16,157 bases of DNA. It comes from Burkholderiales bacterium. GTDB lineage: Bacteria > Pseudomonadota > Gammaproteobacteria > Burkholderiales > Casimicrobiaceae. The position numbers were made by a program, and so were the translations under genes. Of the stretch, positions 5,480-13,459 are shown piece by piece; the first letter of the stretch is position 1; the number at the start of each line of letters is the position of its first letter. The notes beneath the pieces were generated by a model. It did no database searches, was not told where the DNA came from, and saw only the letters and a list, made by a program, of their open reading frames with translations. The stretch spans positions 1 to 16,157 of the forward strand of contig JAITBX010000206.1 in assembly GCA_031283405.1 (NCBI GenBank), written 5' to 3'.

Positions 5480-7747
5480 ATGAGGCGTATTATCGGAAGG
5501 CCATCGCGGAGCATCATCGAGCGCGCTGATGAAACAGAGGGGGAATCCCCGTTTTTGTGTCTGACGGTTTTTGTGATTGTGCCTACAACATCGAAAGAGC
5601 TGAAGTTTCTCCGCATCGCTTACTTGCGCGGCCCCAACATCTGGACGTACAGGCCGGTGCTGGAAGTATGGGTCGATATCGGCGCGCTGGAAGATACACC
5701 CACCAATACCATTCACGGCTTCTATGAACGCTTGGTCGGCTGGCTGCCGTCGCTGATCGAGCACCGTTGCGGGGTCGGCGAGCGCGGCGGCTTCTTGCAG
5801 CGCGTCAAGGAAGGCACCTGGATGGCGCACGTTCTCGAACATGTCGCCATCGAATTGCAGAATCTCGCGGGCATTCAGGCCGGCTTCGGCAAGGCGCGGC
5901 AAACATCGCGGCGCGGCATTTATAAAGTGGCGGTGCGCGCGCGCAACGAGGAAGTCGGGCGCGCCGCTTTGTCTCTTGCCCGTGATCTGGTGATGGCGGC
6001 GATCGAGGATCGTCCCTTCGATGTCGCTACCGCCATCGATGATTTGCGTCAGAAGATCGACGACCATCATCTGGGGCCGAGCACGGCCTGTATTGTTCAA
6101 GCCGCCGCCGAGCGCCGCATTCCAGTGACGCGGCTGAACAGCGGCAATCTGGTGCAACTGGGTTACGGCGCGAGCCAGCGCCGCATCTGGACAGCGGAAA
6201 CCGAGCGCACCAGCGCCATCGGCGAGAACATCGCTTCCGACAAGGATTTGACCAAGCGCTTGTTGCAATCGTGCGGGATTCCTGTGCCAGAAGGCGAGGT
6301 TGTCGAAGACGCCGACGCCGCCTGGGAAGCGGCGCAGGATATCGGCCTGCCGGTCGTGGTCAAGCCTCTCGACGGCAATCATGGGCGCGGCGTCGTTCTC
6401 GATCTTTCGCGCGAAGAGGATGTTCGCGCCGCTTTCGCGGTCGCCGATGCCGAGGGCAGCGGCGTGATCGTCGAACGTTTCGTGCGCGGCCACGAGCATC
6501 GGTTGCTGGTGGTCGGCGACAAGCTGGTGGCTGTCGCCTGCGGCGAAGAAGCGTGGGTCACTGGCAACGGCAAGGATTCCGTGGAGGCGCTGATCGAATT
6601 GCAGATTAACAGCGATCCGCGCCGCGGCGTCAATGAAGATTTTCCGCTCAACAAAATTTCGCTCGACGAAGACCCCGTGATCGTGCTGGAGTTGGCGCGC
6701 CAGCAGTTGACGCGCAGCAGCGTTCCTGCCGACGGCCAGCGCGTGCTGATCCAGCGCAACGGCAATGTCGCCGCCGATGTCACCGAGAGGGTGCATCCCG
6801 ATAACGCCGCGATGGCTACGCTGGCGGCGCGCATCGTCGGCCTCGACATCGCCGGCATCGACGTGGTGGCCGAGGACATCAGCCGCCCCTTTGTCGAACA
6901 GGGCGCGGCTTTCGTCGAGTTCAACGCCGGCCCCGGCTTGCTGATGCACTTGCAACCGGCCAGCGGAAAAAAACAGCCCATCGGCGAAGCCATCATCGAC
7001 CATTTGTTTCCCAGCGCCGAGCAGCAGGGGCGCATTCCGATCTTCGGCATCACAGGTTCGCAGGGAACGGCGGCTATCGCCCAACGTCTGGCGACGCTGC
7101 TTCGCCTCGCCGGTTATCGGGTCGGGCTGGCGTGCCGCGACGGCCTTTATTTCGGCGCCCGCCAAGTCGATAAACGCAACGCCGTGAATTGGGCGGCGGG
7201 CGAACGTTTGCTGATGAACCGCCTGATCGACATTGCCGTGATCGAGAGCGACGCGGCGCTGATTTTGCGCGAAGGGCTGGCTTACGATCGCTGTCAGGTC
7301 GGCATCGTCACCGACACCGGCGGACTGGAAGCGCTGGCTGACGACGACATTCTGACGCCCGAACAACTGTGTCAGGTGTTGCGCACGCAAATCGATGTTG
7401 TGTTGAGCAACGGCGTGGCGGTGTTGAACGCGCACGATCCGCGTCTGGTCGAAATGGCGTCGCTGTGCGACGGCGAAGTGATTTTTTACGCGACCGACGC
7501 TTCGTTGCCGGCCATTGTTGAACATTGCAGCAGTGGCGGTCGCGCTGTCGCCGCCACCGACGGCGGGCGGGTGATGTTGATGCACGGCAAGCGCGCCACG
7601 ACGCTGAACACGCACAGCGCGCCCGACGCTGAAATCGTGGCGACCATTGCCGCCGCCTGGGCTTTCGGCATCAACGCGACATTGATCCGAATCGGCATCG
7701 AAAGGCAGGAACCCGAAGCCGTGCAATTCGGCAAGACCAATCCGTAG
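5480..7747 (+). CDS. Cyanophycin synthetase paralogue with degenerate Mur-ligase half (CphA2-like)
   Basis: A 755-residue cytoplasmic enzyme related to CphA. The N-terminal domain starts in earnest at about residue 41 (LKFLRIAYLRGPNIWTYRP). The ATP-grasp domain spans about 250-500, with intact LPVVVKPLDGNHGRGV, HRLLVVGDKLVA and VEFNAGPGL (Glu480, Asn482). The C-terminal Mur-ligase half is recognisable but degenerate: the P-loop reads TGSQGTAA at 525-532 where the paralogue has TGTNGKTT, so the key lysine is replaced by threonine. The ARGG and TNIGVGDH motifs are also replaced (by SDAA and TDTGGLEA), and the last Mur domain is missing. Cyanobacterial CphA2, which joins beta-Asp-Arg dipeptides, has likewise lost one active site. 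The ATG at 5480 follows GAGG but adds about 40 residues; family homology begins at a CTG at 5600, so the start is uncertain. The intact cphA lies 21 nt downstream. Confidence 0.88.
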   Translation: MRRIIGRPSRSIIERADETEGESPFLCLTVFVIVPTTSKELKFLRIAYLRGPNIWTYRPVLEVWVDIGALEDTPTNTIHGFYERLVGWLPSLIEHRCGVGERGGFLQRVKEGTWMAHVLEHVAIELQNLAGIQAGFGKARQTSRRGIYKVAVRARNEEVGRAALSLARDLVMAAIEDRPFDVATAIDDLRQKIDDHHLGPSTACIVQAAAERRIPVTRLNSGNLVQLGYGASQRRIWTAETERTSAIGENIASDKDLTKRLLQSCGIPVPEGEVVEDADAAWEAAQDIGLPVVVKPLDGNHGRGVVLDLSREEDVRAAFAVADAEGSGVIVERFVRGHEHRLLVVGDKLVAVACGEEAWVTGNGKDSVEALIELQINSDPRRGVNEDFPLNKISLDEDPVIVLELARQQLTRSSVPADGQRVLIQRNGNVAADVTERVHPDNAAMATLAARIVGLDIAGIDVVAEDISRPFVEQGAAFVEFNAGPGLLMHLQPASGKKQPIGEAIIDHLFPSAEQQGRIPIFGITGSQGTAAIAQRLATLLRLAGYRVGLACRDGLYFGARQVDKRNAVNWAAGERLLMNRLIDIAVIESDAALILREGLAYDRCQVGIVTDTGGLEALADDDILTPEQLCQVLRTQIDVVLSNGVAVLNAHDPRLVEMASLCDGEVIFYATDASLPAIVEHCSSGGRAVAATDGGRVMLMHGKRATTLNTHSAPDAEIVATIAAAWAFGINATLIRIGIERQEPEAVQFGKTNP

Positions 7748-7768
7748 ACTCAGACAGGAAACCGTTTG

Positions 7769-10345
7769 ATGGAAGTCTCAAGAATCCGCGCATTACGAGG
7801 CCCCAATCTGTGGAGCCGCCGCACTGTCATTGAAGCTCTCGTGCGTTGCGACGCCGATGAGGCGGTGATCGCCGATGTGCCCGCGCTGGAAATAAAATTG
7901 CACAGCCGTTTTCCCGCAATGGGGTCGCTCACGCCCGCCGGCGACAAGATGACGATCAGTCTGGCGCACGCGCTCGAACGTGTCGCCCTGAGTTTGCAAG
8001 CCGAGGCCGGTTGTCCGGTAACGTTCAGCCAAACCGTGGCGACCACCACGCCGGGCTTGTTTCAAGTCGTCGTCGAATACACCGAAGAAGACGTGGGGCG
8101 GCTGGCGCTGCGTTTCGCGCAGGAATTGTGCGTTGCCGTCATTCACGATGCGCCTTTCAACCTCGCCGAAGCGCTGTCTCAAATCAACGAACTCGATGAA
8201 GACATTCGGCTGGGGCCTTCCACCGGCGCCATCGTCAACGCCGCCGTCGCCCGTCGCATTCCTTGCCGCCGCTTGACGCAAGGCAGCCTCGTGCAATTCG
8301 GCTGGGGCAGCCGCCAGCGGCGCATCTGGGCGGCGGAAATCGACCGCACCAGCGCCATCGCCGAAGCGGTTGCGCAGGATAAAGAGTTGACGAAAAAATT
8401 GCTGGCCGTCGCCGCCGTGCCTGTTCCCGAAGGGCGGGAAGTGACGGACGCCGAAGACGCTTGGGCAGCCGCCAACGAGATCGGTTTGCCGGTCGTCGTC
8501 AAACCGCTGGACGGCAGTCAGGGCAAGGGGGTCACCGTCAACATCAACAGCCGCGAACACCTGCTGGCGGCGTATAAGGCCGCCGAAAAACTGGGGCGCA
8601 CCGTGATGGTGGAGCGCTATTTGCCGGGATCGGATTTTCGCTTGCTGGTGGTCGGCGACAAATTGGTTGCGGCGGCGCGCCGCGATCCGCCGCAAGTGAT
8701 CGGCGACGGCGTTCACAGCGTGCGGGAGCTGGTCGATGAAGTCAACCGCGATCCGCGTCGCGGCGAAGGCCACTCCACCGCGCTGACGCGGATTCGTCTC
8801 GACGACATCGCCAACACACTGCTGGCGGTGCAGGGATTTACCGTTGACAGCGTGCCGCCGGCGGGAACGCGCGTGATTCTGCGCAGCAACGCCAATCTTT
8901 CCACCGGCGGCTCCGCCACCGATGTCACCGACGAAGTGCATCCCGACATCGCCGCTCACGCCGTCGCCGCCGCGCAAATGGTGGGGCTGGATATTGCCGG
9001 CATTGATGTCGTTTGCGAAACGATTCTGAAGCCGCTCGAAGATCAACGCGGCGGGATCGTCGAAGTCAACGCCGCGCCTGGCTTGCGCATGCACCTGACG
9101 CCTTCGTATGGCAAAGGTCGCCCCATCGGCGAGGCAATCATCAACGCCATGTTTCTGCCGGATGAGAATGGACGCATTCCGGTTGTGACCGTGACCGGCA
9201 CCAACGGCAAAACGACGACCGTCCGGCTGATCGCGCATCTCTTTGAACAACACGGCTGGCGCACCGGCATGACCACCACCGACGGCATTTACGTCGGCGG
9301 CCGCCGCATCGACACCGGCGATTGCAGCGGCCCGAAGAGCGCCCGCAATGTGCTGATGCACCCCGATGTCGATGCCGCCGTTTTCGAAACGGCGCGCGGC
9401 GGGATGTTGCGCGAAGGGCTGGGCTTCGACAGTTGTCGCGTCGCCGTCGTCACCAACATCGGCGTCGGCGACCATCTGGGACTCGACTTCATCACCAGCG
9501 TCGAAGACCTCGCCGTTTTGAAGCGCGTCACCGTTCAGAACGTTGACGAAAACGGCATGGCCGTGCTCAACGCCGACGACCCTATCGTCGCCGCGATGGC
9601 CGCGACCTGTCCGGGCAACGTCACCTTTTTCGCGCGCGACGGCCACTTGCCGTGGCTGATGGCGCACCGCGCACAAGGCAAACGCATCGTTCATCTCGGC
9701 AACAACGCGCTCATCGCCGCCGAAGGCGGTTTTGAATACCGGCTGCCGCTTGCCAACATTCCATTGACCCGCAACGGCACCATTCCGTTTCAAATCGACA
9801 ACGCGATGGCGGCGCTCGCCGCCGCTTGGGCGATCGACATTCCGTGGGAAACCATCGCGCACGGACTGTCCACCTTCGTCAGCGACGATCGCATCGTGCC
9901 CGGTCGCTTCAACGTGTTCGACTATCGCGGCGCCACGCTCATCGCCGATTACGGTCACAACCCCGACGCGATTCAGGCGTTGACGCAGGCCGTCGAAGCG
10001 ATGCCGGCGCAACGGCGCTTCGTCGTCATCAGCGGCGCGGGCGACCGTCGCGACGAAGACATCCTGCGGCAAACCCAAATCCTCGGCGATGTTTTCGACG
10101 AAGCGATTCTTTATCAGGATCAGTGTCAGCGCGGACGCGAGGACGGCGAAGTGCTGGCGCTGTTGCGGCGAGGACTGTCCAACGCCCAACGCACCCAAGT
10201 CATCGAAGAAATTCGCGGCGAATTTCTCGCCATTGACACCGCGCTGGCGCGATTGTCACGCGGCGATCTGTGCCTGATTCTGGTCGATCAAGTCGAAGAA
10301 GCGCTGGCGCACATCCGGCGGCGGGTCGAAGATAGCGGGAAGTAA
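7769..10345 (+). CDS. cphA: Cyanophycin synthetase CphA (CphA1 type)
   Basis: Makes cyanophycin, a poly-aspartate chain with arginine side groups that stores nitrogen and carbon in cytoplasmic granules. The product is 858 residues, the usual CphA1 length. An N-terminal domain (about 1-160, opening EVSRIRALRGPNLWSR) precedes the ATP-grasp domain (about 200-460; Lys245 in VVVKPLDGSQGKGV, Glu432 and Asn434 in VEVNAAPGLRMH), which adds aspartate. The Mur-ligase-like half (about 470-858) has an intact P-loop TGTNGKTT (476-483, Lys481), ETARGGMLREGLGFDSC and TNIGVGDHLG, and adds arginine. The ATG at 7769 follows AGGAA at 8 nt; a TTG just before it is not needed. It is 21 nt behind the CphA2-like gene, so the two are surely co-transcribed. 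No cyanophycinase gene is in the window. Confidence 0.97.
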   Translation: MEVSRIRALRGPNLWSRRTVIEALVRCDADEAVIADVPALEIKLHSRFPAMGSLTPAGDKMTISLAHALERVALSLQAEAGCPVTFSQTVATTTPGLFQVVVEYTEEDVGRLALRFAQELCVAVIHDAPFNLAEALSQINELDEDIRLGPSTGAIVNAAVARRIPCRRLTQGSLVQFGWGSRQRRIWAAEIDRTSAIAEAVAQDKELTKKLLAVAAVPVPEGREVTDAEDAWAAANEIGLPVVVKPLDGSQGKGVTVNINSREHLLAAYKAAEKLGRTVMVERYLPGSDFRLLVVGDKLVAAARRDPPQVIGDGVHSVRELVDEVNRDPRRGEGHSTALTRIRLDDIANTLLAVQGFTVDSVPPAGTRVILRSNANLSTGGSATDVTDEVHPDIAAHAVAAAQMVGLDIAGIDVVCETILKPLEDQRGGIVEVNAAPGLRMHLTPSYGKGRPIGEAIINAMFLPDENGRIPVVTVTGTNGKTTTVRLIAHLFEQHGWRTGMTTTDGIYVGGRRIDTGDCSGPKSARNVLMHPDVDAAVFETARGGMLREGLGFDSCRVAVVTNIGVGDHLGLDFITSVEDLAVLKRVTVQNVDENGMAVLNADDPIVAAMAATCPGNVTFFARDGHLPWLMAHRAQGKRIVHLGNNALIAAEGGFEYRLPLANIPLTRNGTIPFQIDNAMAALAAAWAIDIPWETIAHGLSTFVSDDRIVPGRFNVFDYRGATLIADYGHNPDAIQALTQAVEAMPAQRRFVVISGAGDRRDEDILRQTQILGDVFDEAILYQDQCQRGREDGEVLALLRRGLSNAQRTQVIEEIRGEFLAIDTALARLSRGDLCLILVDQVEEALAHIRRRVEDSGK

Positions 10346-10359
10346 ATCAGGCCTCAGGA

Positions 10360-10417
10360 TGTAGGGACGGCATTTTGCCGCCCGCAGGACGGGCGACCGA
10401 AGACGGTTGCCCCTGCA
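10360..10417. repeat. Double-hairpin palindromic repeat between convergent genes, copy D
   Basis: Two palindromes lie in the 73-bp gap between cphA and the methyltransferase gene. The first is CGGCA/TGCCG around a short T-rich loop. The second, 10391-10412, pairs GGGCGACCG with CGGTTGCCC around loop AAGA (one G-T pair) and nearly matches the copy at 5146-5167. The unit is bounded by TGTAGGG and CCCCTGCA, which are roughly complementary. It lies where both converging transcripts must end and may help terminate or protect them. Confidence 0.65.
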
Positions 10418-10418
10418 T

Positions 10419-11183
10419 TTACGACAAACTCCCGACGTAAATCCGGGTATCGTATTCAAAATCGACAACGCCGTCTTGCGCGGTGGCGTCAAACAAAGTT
10501 CGCAGTGCTTGTATCGTCGCTTCGTGGTTGGGGTGCCCGACTTGCGGCACATACGAAGAAGACAGCAAACGCCCGCGCAAGCCGTCGAAATCCAGTTTTT
10601 GCGCGTAATGAAAATGGCCGACGTGACGCAGCCCCGAACCGAACCAGTCCTGCATGTCGGCATCGTCGCTGTAGCGCTCGGCCACAGCGCTGTAATCGAC
10701 GCCATAGATTCGCAACAGCGTTTCGTAGCCGCGCAGAAAATCGCTGCCGTCAAGCAGGCGAATGTTCCAGAACAGCGCTACCAAACCGCCGGGGCGCAGA
10801 ATGCGCGCAAACTCGCGGCGCGCGCCTTCGCGATCGAACCAGTGAAACGCTTGCGCAGCGGTGACCAGATCGACGCTGGCGTCGGGCAAAGTCGTTTGCT
10901 CGGCAGGCGCGGCGATGCTGGAATAGTTCGGATAACCGGAGAGCCATTGATCGGCGGCTTGCCGCATGGCGTCGTTCGGCTCGACCGCGACGACCGGATG
11001 GCCGGCGTCGAGCAAGAGCTTGGTGGAAATGCCGGTGCCGGCGCCGATGTCGGCAATTTTGGCGCGTGCGGGAACGCCGCAAGTCTCGTGCAGAAACGTT
11101 ACCAGTTCCGCCGGATAGTTCGGACGATAACGCACATAATCGGCGACGCGGTTGGAAAAACGTTGGGTGGAATTGAACGCCAT
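10419..11183 (-). CDS. Class I SAM-dependent methyltransferase, substrate unknown
   Basis: A 254-residue cytoplasmic methyltransferase of the Methyltransf_11/UbiE-like type. Motif I IADIGAGTGIST (43-54) binds S-adenosylmethionine, the acidic end of strand 2 is AVEPN (Glu68), the post-I/II segment is LPDASVDLVTAAQAFHWF (99-116), and LRPGG (129-133) is motif III. The C-terminal half is less conserved and gives no substrate clue. The N-terminal YRPNYP pattern is common in this group. A good ribosome site (CAGGAA) stands 5 nt before the ATG, and the gene starts 21 nt after the ctpA stop, so it is probably translated from the ctpA transcript. It converges on cphA. Confidence 0.88.
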   Translation of the reverse strand: MAFNSTQRFSNRVADYVRYRPNYPAELVTFLHETCGVPARAKIADIGAGTGISTKLLLDAGHPVVAVEPNDAMRQAADQWLSGYPNYSSIAAPAEQTTLPDASVDLVTAAQAFHWFDREGARREFARILRPGGLVALFWNIRLLDGSDFLRGYETLLRIYGVDYSAVAERYSDDADMQDWFGSGLRHVGHFHYAQKLDFDGLRGRLLSSSYVPQVGHPNHEATIQALRTLFDATAQDGVVDFEYDTRIYVGSLS

Positions 11184-11204
11184 GATGGTTCCTGAAAATA
11201 TCCC

Positions 11205-12749
11205 TTACTGTTTTTCCGCGGGCGGCGCTTTGAGCGCGCCCGGCGCTCCCTGATTCTTGGGCGCGGTCTCGCCGCCGGTTTCACTCGACGATGCGGCTTT
11301 CTCTGCCGCGCCTTCGACCGTTTCGCCGTCGTTCTTCTTTTCTGCCTTCTTGATCGCGGCGATGACCGGCAACCCTTTCAACTGATTCAACGCCTGCTGC
11401 AATTGAAAATCTTCCGCCGAACCGAATTCAAAACGCGCCGGCGGCAACGCTTTGTCGTCGTTTTCGTCTTTTTCTTTCCGGCTGTTTTCTTTCCCGTCGT
11501 TGTGCGGCGCGGCCTTGCCGTTTTTCGGCGTCTCCATATGGTGTTCGAGATTGGCTTCGCGGATGCGCAGCACGTCGCGGCCATCGTCCACCGCCACGTC
11601 GGGGTCAATTCCCTTTGCCTGAATCGAACGCCCCGACGGCGTGAAGTAGCGCGCGGTGGTCAGCTTCAGCGCATGCGTCGCGTCGATCTGCATGATGGTT
11701 TGCACCGAGCCTTTGCCGAACGACGACGCGCCCATCAGCAGCGCGCGCTGGTGATCCTGCAAAGCGCCCGCAACGATTTCGGAAGCCGATGCCGAGCCGC
11801 CGTCGATCAACACCACCATCGGCACGGTTTTGACCGCCGCCGGCAAATCGGCGAGATAATCTTTTGCCAGCAATCCTTTGCCGGCAATCGACAGATAATC
11901 GCGAGGCCGCGCTTTCAATTCCATTCGCGCGTCGGCGATGCGGCCTTCGGTATAGACGACCATCGCGTCTTTCGGCAGAAACGCCGCCGACACCGACACG
12001 GCTTGCGACAACAGCCCCCCCGGATTGCTGCGCAGGTCGAGCACCAGCCCTTTCAGCGGTGCTTCCTTGTACAGCGACTTGACCGCCAGCATGAGGTCTT
12101 CGCCGGAACGCTCCTGAAAAGTGCGGATGCGCACATAGCCGTAACCCGGTTCGACCATTTTGTAGCGAATACTCTTAACGTTGATTTCTTCGCGCACGAG
12201 TTTGAACACCAGCGGCATCGTTTCATCCTTGCGCGCAATGGTCAGCGTCACGCTGGTGCCGGGTTTGCCGCGCATCATATCAACCGCTTTCGACAGCGGC
12301 AGACCGCGCGTCACCGTCTCGTCGATCTTGATGATGAGATCACCCGACTTGATGCCGGCGCGAAATGCCGGCGTATCTTCGATCGGCGAAACGACTTTGA
12401 CGACATCGTTTTCGCTGTTGACTTCGATGCCGAGGCCGCCGAATTTGCCCTGCGTTGAAACTTTCAAGTCTTCAAGCTCGTGGCTATCAAGAAAATCGGA
12501 GTGCGGATCGAGGCCGTGTACCATGCCGTTGATCGCTTCACGAATCAACTTGTCGTCGGGAACCTGATCGACGTAAGAACTTTTGATTTTGCCAAAGACC
12601 GTCGCCAGCAATTGCAAATCCTCATAGGGAATCGAAGGCTTGTGCTCCTGCTCGGCCACTGCTGATAGATGCACGGACAACAAAATGCCCAGAGCGACGC
12701 CCGATACGAACAATCCGACCAAGCCGGTTTTTTTTATGAAATTGCGCAT
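11205..12749 (-). CDS. ctpA: C-terminal processing protease CtpA (S41 family)
   Basis: A 514-residue periplasmic serine protease with a Ser-Lys dyad that trims or degrades envelope proteins. Residues 1-32 are a signal peptide or anchor. A PDZ domain spans about 100-185 (GKFGGLGIEV, SGDLIIKIDE), followed by the S41 catalytic domain, about 195-390, with LDLRSNPGGLL (237-247), catalytic Ser321 in GGSASASEI and Lys346 in FGKGSVQ; the 25-residue spacing is that of the family. The last 110 residues are a low-complexity tail rich in Lys, Glu, Ala and Pro. The ribosome site is weak (AAAGAA). The 91-bp gap to higA has TATATC and TATCCT elements on the minus strand but no convincing -35. In many proteobacteria ctpA follows gpmI and envC; here a toxin-antitoxin pair stands between, and envC is absent. 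Confidence 0.95.
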   Translation of the reverse strand: MRNFIKKTGLVGLFVSGVALGILLSVHLSAVAEQEHKPSIPYEDLQLLATVFGKIKSSYVDQVPDDKLIREAINGMVHGLDPHSDFLDSHELEDLKVSTQGKFGGLGIEVNSENDVVKVVSPIEDTPAFRAGIKSGDLIIKIDETVTRGLPLSKAVDMMRGKPGTSVTLTIARKDETMPLVFKLVREEINVKSIRYKMVEPGYGYVRIRTFQERSGEDLMLAVKSLYKEAPLKGLVLDLRSNPGGLLSQAVSVSAAFLPKDAMVVYTEGRIADARMELKARPRDYLSIAGKGLLAKDYLADLPAAVKTVPMVVLIDGGSASASEIVAGALQDHQRALLMGASSFGKGSVQTIMQIDATHALKLTTARYFTPSGRSIQAKGIDPDVAVDDGRDVLRIREANLEHHMETPKNGKAAPHNDGKENSRKEKDENDDKALPPARFEFGSAEDFQLQQALNQLKGLPVIAAIKKAEKKNDGETVEGAAEKAASSSETGGETAPKNQGAPGALKAPPAEKQ

Positions 12750-12840
12750 GTGTTCTTTGTGAAAATGAAAAATGTTGCAGAGTTTTTCAGGATATACCGA
12801 TTTCTCGCGTTAGGATACTCTGAATAAGGCGCCGGATAAA

Positions 12841-13134
12841 TCAGTTTGCCGTAACGGCTTCTCGTAAAACGCGAACAGGCGGTTGCTCGTGTTGCAGCGC
12901 GCACCACAAATCATAGTTGGCTTGAAGGCTGATCCAAGTCTGAGCCGTGCCCGCGCCGGCCTTTTCGAGCCGCACAGCCAGATCGGAGCTGATGCCTGCC
13001 TTGCCGTTGAGCACACGCGACAGCGCGGGGCGAGACATGGCCAAACAATCGGCCGCCTCGGTGACAGACAGGTTCAACGGATCAAAGACCGTTTCCTTGA
13101 GCACTTCACCCGGATGGGGATGATGATGAATCAT
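12841..13134 (-). CDS. higA: HigA-family antitoxin (XRE helix-turn-helix)
   Basis: A 97-residue DNA-binding antitoxin that neutralises the HigB encoded just upstream and should repress the operon. It starts with the typical HPGEVLKE motif (7-14). The helix-turn-helix lies at about 22-60 (LSVTEAADCLAMSRPALSRV, LNGKAGIS), followed by the usual LEKAGAGTAQTWISLQANYD segment. A strong ribosome site AAAGGAAA stands 5 nt before the ATG. It is 12 nt behind higB, in the toxin-first order characteristic of higBA. The gene ends 91 nt before ctpA. Confidence 0.95.
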   Translation of the reverse strand: MIHHHPHPGEVLKETVFDPLNLSVTEAADCLAMSRPALSRVLNGKAGISSDLAVRLEKAGAGTAQTWISLQANYDLWCALQHEQPPVRVLREAVTAN

Positions 13135-13146
13135 GGTGGTTTCCTT

Positions 13147-13425
13147 TCAGTGGTAGTCCTGATAATCGACCAGTTCGACATCGGTTCCGACAAACCGGAA
13201 AGTGACGCGCCAATTGCCGCTCACCCATACCGACCAATGCCCTTTCAGATCGCCCTTGAGCGCATGAGGCCGGAAGGCCGGCACATTCATGCCTTGGGGC
13301 GTTTTCGCCGCTTCAAGCAAGGCGAGGATCAGTTCGAGTTTGCGCGCGTGAGCCGCTTGAATGCCCTTCGTCGCGCCGGTACGGTAGAAGGCCTCAAGCC
13401 CTTTGTGCCGGAATCCGATAATCAT
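13147..13425 (-). CDS. higB: HigB-family (RelE superfamily) mRNA-cleaving toxin
   Basis: A 92-residue toxin of the RelE/HigB fold, which cuts mRNA at the ribosome. Family marks are the opening IIGFRHKGLEAFYRTG, the basic segment HALKGDLKGHWSVWVSGNWR (55-74), TFRF and the ending VDYQDYH. It appears full length, with no disrupted residue that I can see. The ATG at 13425 matches the family start; no ribosome site lies at a normal distance (the nearest is AAGG, 12 nt away), and a TATAAT-like box stands only 5 nt before the ATG, so the mRNA may be leaderless. It is 58 nt behind gpmI and has its own predicted promoter and operator. Confidence 0.94.
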   Translation of the reverse strand: MIIGFRHKGLEAFYRTGATKGIQAAHARKLELILALLEAAKTPQGMNVPAFRPHALKGDLKGHWSVWVSGNWRVTFRFVGTDVELVDYQDYH

Positions 13426-13430
13426 GCCGC

Positions 13431-13459
13431 ATTGTACCTTGTGCCGTCACGCGGCACAA
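13431..13459 (-). promoter_or_regulatory. Predicted higBA promoter
   Basis: On the minus strand TTGTGC (plus 13454-13459) and TACAAT (plus 13431-13436) are separated by exactly 17 nt. The -10 box matches five of six positions; the -35 box is weak. The start point would fall at or next to the higB ATG, giving a leaderless message. The palindrome 13438-13460 covers the -35 box and spacer. Confidence 0.5.

Noticed and set aside
5402..7726. Very long open frame (774 codons) antisense to the CphA2-like gene
   Set aside because: It mirrors the sense gene in a GC-rich, codon-biased region; its translation is rich in His, Arg, Gln and Asp with no recognisable domain, while the sense strand has clear CphA motifs.
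7793..10198. Very long open frame (801 codons) antisense to cphA
   Set aside because: Same effect of codon bias. The sense frame is a complete, motif-perfect CphA; the antisense product has no domain and no ribosome site that I can see.
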